From Rhodospirillaceae bacterium (GTDB lineage: Bacteria; Pseudomonadota; Alphaproteobacteria; CADEGL01): a stretch of 11,065 bases of DNA. The notes beneath the pieces are model-generated. The model made no database searches. It saw nothing but the letters and a program-made list of their open reading frames with translations, and was not told the origin of the DNA. The DNA is taken from positions 1 through 11,065 of the forward strand of contig JABIRQ010000446.1 in assembly GCA_018699755.1 (NCBI GenBank), written 5' to 3'. The position numbers and the translations under genes were made by a program. Shown here piece by piece: positions 6,595 through 11,065 of the stretch. The stretch's first letter is position 1. Every line of letters begins with the position of its first letter.

Positions 6595-6941
6595 AGTTCA
6601 AACTGATTATCGCCCTGGTCGAAGACGCCAAGACCGAACTGGTCAACGAGGCGGCGCGCGAGGCCGGCGCGACCGGCTCGACCGTCATCACGGCCGCGCG
6701 GGGGGAGGGCCTGAACCCGCCCAAGACGTTCCTGGGCCTCACCCTGGAGGGCCAGCGCGACGTGTTGCTCTTCCTGGTCGAGGAGCATCTTTGCCGGCAT
6801 ATCCTGGAGGCGATCGCGCGGGAAGCCCGTTTCGACGAGGAGCCGGGCAGCGGCATCGCCTTTCAGATCGACATCGAGGATGCGGTCGGCCTGGGCTCCC
6901 AGATCGGCACGATCCAGCAGGAAATCGAGGACGAGATATGA
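6591..6941 (+). CDS. PII-like nucleotide-sensing protein with atypical T-loop
   Basis: Small cytoplasmic protein of 116 aa, the length of GlnB/GlnK. The ferredoxin-like PII pattern is visible: first strand KFKLIIALVED (2-12), helix TELVNEAAREAG, second strand GSTVITAARGEG (29-40), then a loop, third strand DVLLFLVEE (57-65), a second helix and a B-loop-like FDEEPGSGIAFQIDIED (81-97). Canonical PII proteins carry a T-loop with Tyr51, the uridylylation site; here the region is LNPPKTFLGLTLEGQ (41-55) with no tyrosine, so it should not be regulated by GlnD. PII-like relatives bind adenine nucleotides and dock on membrane transporters, which fits a gene right behind two membrane-protein genes. 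GAGGG lies 4 nt before the ATG; the start overlaps the upstream stop and the stop overlaps the CBS start (both ATGA). Confidence 0.82.
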   Translation: MKFKLIIALVEDAKTELVNEAAREAGATGSTVITAARGEGLNPPKTFLGLTLEGQRDVLLFLVEEHLCRHILEAIAREARFDEEPGSGIAFQIDIEDAVGLGSQIGTIQQEIEDEI

Positions 6942-7333
6942 GCGAACACCAATACACCCGGGTCGGCGACGTCATGACCCCCAAACCCCATGTGATCGAT
7001 GGCTTGGCCACCGTGCGCGAAACCATCGATCTGATGCGCCGCGAGCAAGTCAGCTCGGTAATCGTCGATCGCCGCCACAAGGGCGACGAATACGGCATCG
7101 TCGTGGTCTACGACATCGCCGTCGAGATAGTCGGCAAGGACCGTTCGCCCGAGCGCACGAATGTTTACGAGATCATGTCCAAGCCGGTTGTCGCCGTGGA
7201 AGCCGACATGGACATCAAATATGCCATCCGCTTGCTCTCGCGCTTCACCCTGTCGCGCGCAGTGGTGCTCGAATCCGGCCTCCTGGTGGGCATCGTGACC
7301 TTGCGCGACATGGTTCTCCGCTTCGCCAACTGA
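6938..7333 (+). CDS. Two-CBS-domain (Bateman module) regulatory protein
   Basis: Stand-alone CBS pair of 131 aa, cytoplasmic. CBS1 is about 8-66 (VGDVMTPKPHVIDGLATVRE, then VSSVIVDRR and YGIVVVYDIAVEIV). CBS2 is about 74-130 (TNVYEIMSKPVVAVEADMDI, SRAVVLESGLLVGIVTLRDM). The VMT/IMS-P openings and the IVT-RD / VYDI ends are standard CBS features. Such pairs bind AMP, ATP or S-adenosyl ligands and often gate channels or transporters. There is no attached effector domain, so it must act on a partner, most simply the DUF1538 proteins. The ATG overlaps the PII-like stop by 4 nt (ATGA), making it the fourth gene of a coupled cluster. No good separate ribosome binding site is visible, which fits translational coupling. 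Confidence 0.92.
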   Translation: MSEHQYTRVGDVMTPKPHVIDGLATVRETIDLMRREQVSSVIVDRRHKGDEYGIVVVYDIAVEIVGKDRSPERTNVYEIMSKPVVAVEADMDIKYAIRLLSRFTLSRAVVLESGLLVGIVTLRDMVLRFAN

Positions 7334-7348
7334 AATGTGGGCGAAGCG
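7319..7348 (+). repeat. Inverted repeat across the CBS gene stop (possible operon-end hairpin)
   Basis: CGCTTCGCC (7319-7327) is exactly complementary in reverse to GGCGAAGCG (7340-7348), giving a 9-bp perfect stem with a 12-nt loop that contains the TGA stop (7331-7333). No T-run follows, so it is not a textbook intrinsic terminator; it could stabilise the mRNA 3' end or help termination at the end of the DUF1538 cluster. Confidence 0.5.
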
Positions 7349-7362
7349 CCGAGACCGGGCGA

Positions 7363-7396
7363 TTGCCGCAAAAGACCGTCTTCAAATTTTCGGCAA
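7363..7396 (+). repeat. Second inverted repeat downstream of the DUF1538 cluster
   Basis: TTGCCGCAAAA (7363-7373) pairs with TTTTCGGCAA (7387-7396), 10 bp with one bulged C and a 13-nt loop. An alternative small palindrome, AAGACCGTCTT (7372-7382), lies across its left arm and loop. The stem has four A-T pairs next to the loop and no T-tract after it. It may act with the preceding inverted repeat to end the operon, or be an operator for the PAP2 gene that starts 80 bp further on. Confidence 0.4.
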
Positions 7397-7476
7397 CTTC
7401 GGGTATGCCAACCGCTGGCCGGTCCTGTTGCAGGCAACGATCGGGCGAAGCCGGACGATTCGGGGAGCACGGCAGC

Positions 7477-8217
7477 GTGACATTGGATAGCGGACGTTTC
7501 GGGCGGTTCGGTCTGAAAACCGGGCGCAATGCCCTGGTCGCGCGGCCGATGCTCGGCACCGCGATCGTCGTCGCCTTCGCCACCGCTTTCATGATCCTGT
7601 TCGTGGATCGCCCGATCACCTATTTCGTCGCCGAAGACTTGGACCCCAGCATTGCCGCCTTCTTCCGGGCCCTGACTGAAATCGGCAACGGGACGGTCTA
7701 TATGACCGCCAGCGCCTCGTTCTGGCTCGGCTTCCGGTGGCTTGCCGCGCAAAATGCGGACCCGGCGGTGGCCGAGCGGTTCAAGCGGATATCCGCCTAC
7801 GGCGCCTTCGCCCTCACCGCCCTGCTTGCCGCTGGCGCGGTCGCCACCATCTTGAAACACGCCCTGGGCCGGTTTCGGCCTTCGCTGCTGCTGACCGACG
7901 GTGTCTACGGCCTCGCCCCGCTGACCTTTCTGCCGAAGTCCACCAGCCTGCCCTCCGGGCATACCCAGGTGATGTGGACGGTCGCGACCATCCTCGTTCT
8001 GCTCAAGCCGCGCATCGGCCTGTTGCTGATCCCCATCGCCGTCCTGGTCGGGGCCAGCCGGGTCGCGATCAACGTCCATTTTTTGAGCGACGTGCTGCTC
8101 GGCGCCTATGTCGGCGTGCTCGTGCCCTTGCTCGTCTATGTCGCCTTCTTCCCGCGCCTCGGCCCCGCGCCGGAGCGGCTCGGCCAGATTCGCCGGATTC
8201 TCGGCCTCTCTCCCTAG
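7477..8217 (+). CDS. PAP2-family membrane phosphatase
   Basis: Integral membrane acid phosphatase of 246 aa, probably acting on lipid phosphates (phosphatidate, phosphatidylglycerol phosphate, undecaprenyl pyrophosphate or lipid A type) on the periplasmic side. All three PAP2 signatures are complete: KHALGRFRP (K127, R134, P135), PSGH (159-162, H162) and SRVAINVHFLSD (S194, R195, nucleophile H201, D205). Hydrophobic segments around 26-44, 73-90, 107-125, 165-177, 178-193 and 205-225 fit the six-helix family fold. The start is GTG 7477 with GGGGAG 9 nt upstream; a later ATG at 7549 would cut into the first helix region. A 143-bp gap with two inverted repeats separates it from the DUF1538 cluster, so I treat it as a separate unit. 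Its stop is 24 bp from that of the convergent dehydrogenase gene. Confidence 0.92.
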   Translation: MTLDSGRFGRFGLKTGRNALVARPMLGTAIVVAFATAFMILFVDRPITYFVAEDLDPSIAAFFRALTEIGNGTVYMTASASFWLGFRWLAAQNADPAVAERFKRISAYGAFALTALLAAGAVATILKHALGRFRPSLLLTDGVYGLAPLTFLPKSTSLPSGHTQVMWTVATILVLLKPRIGLLLIPIAVLVGASRVAINVHFLSDVLLGAYVGVLVPLLVYVAFFPRLGPAPERLGQIRRILGLSP

Positions 8218-8241
8218 AGCCGGCTCCCCAGAAGCAACCCC

Positions 8242-9525
8242 CTAGAAGCGCTCGGCGCTGAACGGCGCCATGTCCATATCCGTCGGCCGGCCGGCCGCCA
8301 TGTCGGCCACCGCCTTTCCCGTCACCGCCGCCAGGGTCAGGCCGTAATGGCCGTGGCCGAAGGCGAGAAAGACGCCCGGCGCGCCTCGGACGGGCGAGAT
8401 CACCGGCATGGAATCGGGCAGGGACGGGCGCCGGCCCATCCAGGGCTCGCCGCCCTCCGTGTTCAGGTCCGGGACCATGCGCTTGGCGCGGCGTAGCATG
8501 GGGTCGATCCGCTTGTAGTTGGGCGGCGCGTCGACCCCGGCCAACTCGTCCGTGCCCGCGATGCGCAGGCCCAGCTCCATGGGCGTGAGATAGAAGCCGC
8601 CTTCGTTCGACTTCACCGGTATGCGCACGTCCACCCCCGGGTTCGGCAGCAGGACGTGATAGCCGCGCTCGGTGTCCAGCGGCACACGGGCTCCCGCATC
8701 GGCGGCGAACTTCTTCGACCATGCGCCGGCCGAGACGGCGATCAGATCGGCTTCGATCTCGCCCGCCTCGGTGACGACCGTGCCGCCCGGCCCGGCGCCG
8801 CGCCGGATCGACCGGGCCGCGACCTGCTTGATCTCGCCGCCCTCGCGCCGGATCAAGTCGGCGATCGCCTGGCTCAGGCGCAGAGGGTTGATGATCCGGT
8901 CGGCGTCGGTGCGGTGAATGCCGCCGACGAAGATCGGCGCCAGGGACGGCTCGATCTGCCGGATCTGTTCCGGGCCGATCACCTCGAGCGGCGCGCCGTG
9001 CTTCTGGCGCAGCTCGATTCCCCAGCGCGCGCCGTCGAAGGCCTCTTTCGATTCGAAGACTTCGATCGAGCCGCAATCGCGGATCAGGTCCCGCGCGCCG
9101 GCGGCTTCGATCAAGGGTTCGTAGGACGGCCGGGCGCGCGCCATCAAGGTGGCGAAATCGGCGACCATCTGTTCCACCCGGCCGCGCCGGCTGGCGGCGA
9201 CGAAGCGGATCAGCCAGGGCGCCAAGCGCGGCAGATAGGACCAGCGGATGGCCAACGGGCCGTCCGGGTCCATCAACATCTTGGGTACCTTCCAGAAGAT
9301 GCCGGGCGTCGCGACCGGCAGACCCGCGCCGTCCGAGCGCATGCAGGCATTGCCAAAGGAACAGCTTTCGCCCGGCCCGTCGGGGTCGAGCATCGTGACC
9401 CGCCAGCCGTCGCGCTGCAGATAGGCGCCGGTGCACAGCCCGACGATCCCCGCGCCGATCACAACCGCATGGCCCCGAGGGACACCAAGACTTTCGCCCT
9501 CCGGCCGCGCTTCGCTCTCCGTCAT
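8242..9525 (-). CDS. FAD-dependent D-amino acid dehydrogenase-like oxidoreductase (DadA family)
   Basis: Flavoprotein of 427 aa of the DAO/DadA type, which oxidatively deaminates D-amino acids (or related secondary amines) and passes electrons to the respiratory chain. The N-terminal Rossmann motif is HAVVIGAGIVGLCTGAYLQ (19-37, GAGIVG at 24-29), followed by an acidic LDPDGPGESCSFGNA (46-60); SFGNA is typical of DadA. Further family marks are SIEVFESKEAF, a GYHVLLPNP segment, PWMGRRPSLPDSMPVI and the C-terminal FAD contact GHGHYGLTLA (390-399). Length is close to E. coli DadA (432 aa). No dadX racemase gene or Lrp-type regulator is adjacent, so the exact substrate is open; D-hydroxyproline- or sarcosine-type substrates are alternatives. 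The ATG is chosen for an AGGAGG 7 nt upstream; a longer reading frame to 9609 has no such site. Confidence 0.9.
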   Translation of the reverse strand: MTESEARPEGESLGVPRGHAVVIGAGIVGLCTGAYLQRDGWRVTMLDPDGPGESCSFGNACMRSDGAGLPVATPGIFWKVPKMLMDPDGPLAIRWSYLPRLAPWLIRFVAASRRGRVEQMVADFATLMARARPSYEPLIEAAGARDLIRDCGSIEVFESKEAFDGARWGIELRQKHGAPLEVIGPEQIRQIEPSLAPIFVGGIHRTDADRIINPLRLSQAIADLIRREGGEIKQVAARSIRRGAGPGGTVVTEAGEIEADLIAVSAGAWSKKFAADAGARVPLDTERGYHVLLPNPGVDVRIPVKSNEGGFYLTPMELGLRIAGTDELAGVDAPPNYKRIDPMLRRAKRMVPDLNTEGGEPWMGRRPSLPDSMPVISPVRGAPGVFLAFGHGHYGLTLAAVTGKAVADMAAGRPTDMDMAPFSAERF

Positions 9526-9532
9526 GTCTCGT

Positions 9533-9538
9533 CCTCCT
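9533..9538 (-). promoter_or_regulatory. Ribosome binding site fixing the DadA-like start
   Basis: AGGAGG on the minus strand ends 7 nt before ATG 9525-9523. This supports that start over the upstream in-frame extension to 9609. Confidence 0.75.
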
Positions 9539-9647
9539 CGATGCACGCCGCACGATTCCACACCAGCCCGTGCGTCGCAACGCGTTGACGGGCAGCGAGG
9601 AAGCGGCAAGATCGCCCCTTGACGCCCCCCAGCCGGACGAACCCGCG

Positions 9648-10301
9648 ATGCCCGCCAATCCTGGACACTCTCGACCGATGCCGCCCGGCGCGGGCCAGCC
9701 GGCCATCAACCTGCCGCCCGCGACGGCTTGGCTGATCGGGATCATGGTTGCGATCCACGGCTTGCGCAGCCTGCTGCCGCCCGAGGCCAATGCCTGGATT
9801 CTGGCCAACCTGGCCTTCGTGCCCGGCTATTACCTGCTGCCGCCGCCGTTGAGCTGGCAGGAGATCATCGCACCGTTGAGCCATCAGTTTCTCCATGGCG
9901 GCTGGGGCCATCTGGCCGTCAACGGCCTCGCCCTCGCCGCCTTTGGCAGCGGCGTGGAGCGCCTCGCCGGCGCGCGCCGCACGGTTCTGTTCTTTCTCGC
10001 TTCCGGCCTGGCCGGGGCCCTGGCCCAATGGGCCGCCGATCCCGCCGCCTTGATCCCCATGGTCGGCGCTTCGGGCGGCATCAGCGGCTTGTTCGGCGCG
10101 GCGCTGCGCCTGCTGTCCGGCGGCGGCCCGGCGCCGGGGCGCGTCCGCATTCTTCCGGTCGCGGCGATCTGGATCGTCATCAACGTCGTTTTCGGCCTGA
10201 CGGGCGGGGTGGAGGGCGAATCGATCGCCTGGATCGCCCATCTCGGCGGCTTCGCTTTCGGCCTCGCCGCCTTTCCCCTGCTGCGACGGCGAGCGCCCTA
10301 G
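9648..10301 (+). CDS. Rhomboid family intramembrane serine protease
   Basis: Six-helix inner-membrane protease of 217 aa that cleaves transmembrane segments of other membrane proteins. Visible motifs: SHQFLHGGWGHLAVN (78-92), with H88 and N92 matching the oxyanion-hole His and Asn of GlpG; GASGGISGLFGA (140-151), where S142 is the catalytic serine of the GxSG motif; and AHLGGFAFG (197-205), where H198 is the catalytic histidine. The Ser/His dyad is therefore intact. Hydrophobic segments lie at about 24-43, 88-100, 112-128, 138-156, 168-184 and 195-212. There is no N-terminal cytoplasmic domain beyond ~20 Pro/Gly-rich residues. Start is ambiguous: ATG 9648 is used; ATG 9678 (10 codons later) is equally possible, and neither has a strong ribosome binding site. 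Gene context does not suggest a substrate. Confidence 0.92.
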   Translation: MPANPGHSRPMPPGAGQPAINLPPATAWLIGIMVAIHGLRSLLPPEANAWILANLAFVPGYYLLPPPLSWQEIIAPLSHQFLHGGWGHLAVNGLALAAFGSGVERLAGARRTVLFFLASGLAGALAQWAADPAALIPMVGASGGISGLFGAALRLLSGGGPAPGRVRILPVAAIWIVINVVFGLTGGVEGESIAWIAHLGGFAFGLAAFPLLRRRAP

Positions 10302-10334
10302 GCCGGCAGGCCGCTCCCGGCGTTCAGCCGGCCT
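10300..10334. repeat. Inverted repeat between convergent rhomboid and methyltransferase genes
   Basis: AGGCCGGC (10300-10307) and GCCGGCCT (10327-10334) form an 8-bp perfect stem with a 19-nt loop, covering both stop codons (TAG 10299-10301 on plus, TGA 10326-10324 on minus). Its position between convergent ends fits a shared two-way termination or mRNA-end structure, though no T-tract follows on either strand. Confidence 0.35.
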
Positions 10335-10956
10335 TCCGGGCGACGGCATGAAAAATATGCCAATGCTTGGCGGTCCCGCGCGGGGTGGTCGAATCGCTCT
10401 CCTCTTCGCGGAAGGATTCGATCGCGAAGCCGGCGAACAGAGCCTCCGCCTCGGCGCGCGCGTGGTGGGTCAGGGTCGGATCGCCAGCCCAGGAATCCCG
10501 GTCGCCGTAGAGCTGCCCGGCGAAGCGCCCGCCCGGCCGCAAGGCCGCAACGATGCGGGCCCACAAGGCGGGGAAGCGCTCGGGCGGGCAGAGCGGCAGG
10601 GCGAAGCTCGAATTGACCAGATCGCAGGGCGGCAGCGCCGCAGCCTCCATCCGCGCGATCCGGGTTTCCAATGCGCAGGTTGCGGGCAGGTCGGCCCGCG
10701 ACCGAAGAAAATCGATCGCCGCCGCCTCGGCGTCGATCGCCAGCACGTGCCAACCCCGGCGCAACAGTTCGACCGTATCGCGCCCGCCGCCACAGCCGAG
10801 ATCGACCGCAACGCCCGTTTTGCCCTCGGCCTCGAAGCGGCCGAGCGCAGAAAGCAGGGTCTCCCGCGGGGGCCGCTCCGACGTCTTGGCGTAGTAGCCC
10901 GCCCAGCCCTTGTCCCCCCGGCACTTTCCAGCGTGGTCCTGGTCCCCGCCTGCCAC
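10324..10956 (-). CDS. Class I SAM-dependent methyltransferase
   Basis: Soluble Rossmann-fold methyltransferase, 210 aa. Motif I is VAVDLGCGGGRDTVELL (the SAM-binding glycine loop), followed by GWHVLAIDAEAAAIDFL, with the acidic Asp that holds the SAM ribose. CDLVNSSFALPLCPPERF is motif II/III, and IVAALRPGGRFAGQLYGDRDSW the following strand and loop. The overall pattern resembles small TehB/UbiE-like methyltransferases; the DKGWAGYYAKTSERPPRETLL start and HWHIFHAVARK end give no hint to me of a specific substrate. The start is GTG 10956, chosen for GGAGG 7 nt upstream; ATG 10992 or 10989 would add 11-12 residues but lacks such a site. It is convergent with the rhomboid gene (22-bp gap). Confidence 0.88.
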   Translation of the reverse strand: MAGGDQDHAGKCRGDKGWAGYYAKTSERPPRETLLSALGRFEAEGKTGVAVDLGCGGGRDTVELLRRGWHVLAIDAEAAAIDFLRSRADLPATCALETRIARMEAAALPPCDLVNSSFALPLCPPERFPALWARIVAALRPGGRFAGQLYGDRDSWAGDPTLTHHARAEAEALFAGFAIESFREEESDSTTPRGTAKHWHIFHAVARKAG

Positions 10957-10963
10957 CGCCGCC

Positions 10964-10968
10964 CCTCC
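10964..10968 (-). promoter_or_regulatory. Ribosome binding site deciding a GTG start (methyltransferase)
   Basis: Minus-strand GGAGG lies 7 nt before GTG 10956-10954, whereas the upstream ATG codons at 10992 and 10989 have no purine-rich site in front of them. This favours the shorter product. Confidence 0.6.
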
Positions 10969-11021
10969 GACTCTATCCGCCCCGCGCATCATAACCGCAC
11001 GGCGGGATCGAGCGCGGCGTC

Positions 11022-11065
11022 CTAAATCGGATAGTCGCGCGCCGGATCGACGCCGCAATCCTCCA
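11022..11065 (-). CDS. Probable C-terminal end of an unidentified gene (partial)
   Basis: On the minus strand one frame entering from the right edge reads EDCGVDPARDYPI and stops at TAG (11024-11022). The short peptide looks like a plausible protein end, and its distance to the methyltransferase start (65 bp) suits a preceding gene on the same strand. Fourteen codons are too few to name a family, and an open frame of this length is not significant alone. Confidence 0.35.
   Translation of the reverse strand, partial: EDCGVDPARDYPI

Noticed and set aside
6880..7476. In-frame extension upstream of the PAP2 protein
   Set aside because: It overlaps the PII-like and CBS genes out of frame and shows no conserved features. 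GTG 7477 has a purine-rich site upstream.
8069..9808. 579-codon minus-strand frame overlapping the PAP2, DadA-like and rhomboid genes
   Set aside because: It overlaps three well-supported genes in other frames, and its translation is Arg/Gly/Ala-rich without any family signature.
10298..10924. 208-codon minus-strand frame overlapping the methyltransferase
   Set aside because: Shadow of the methyltransferase frame, which has the SAM-binding DLGCGGG motif; this frame has none.

Overview
The window is GC-rich DNA, about two-thirds G+C by eye. Coding density is high, gene gaps are mostly under 170 bp, and several starts are GTG behind AGGAGG-like ribosome binding sites. With the families present (TAXI-type solute-binding protein, DadA-type dehydrogenase, GhrA-like reductase, DUF1538 pair), this suggests a free-living alphaproteobacterium, possibly Rhodospirillales or a relative. 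That placement is inference. I see no mobile element, rRNA, tRNA or CRISPR array.

Left part (1-4934): the 3' end of a GhrA-like 2-hydroxyacid dehydrogenase (+) converges on an M17 leucyl aminopeptidase-family gene (-). A glutathione S-transferase gene (+) diverges from the aminopeptidase and converges on a TAXI-type periplasmic binding protein gene (-). Next comes a two-domain protein (-): a cysteine-poor redoxin-like domain fused to a 2-oxoglutarate/Fe(II) oxygenase domain.

Centre (5012-7333, +), the most interesting part: four tightly packed genes encoding two different DUF1538 integral membrane proteins, a small PII-like protein with an unusual T-loop, and a two-CBS-domain protein. Spacing is a 2-nt gap and then two ATGA start/stop overlaps, so the genes are almost certainly one transcript and translationally coupled. 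I read it as a two-subunit membrane transporter or channel of unknown substrate controlled by two nucleotide-sensing soluble subunits. Two consecutive inverted repeats at 7319-7396 mark the end of the unit. It diverges from the oxygenase gene across about 77 bp.

Right part (7477-11065): a PAP2-family membrane phosphatase (+), a DadA-like FAD-dependent dehydrogenase (-), a rhomboid intramembrane serine protease (+), a class I SAM-dependent methyltransferase (-), and probably the last codons of another minus-strand gene at the edge. These look like independent single genes in alternating orientation. No stretch over 300 bp lacks a gene.
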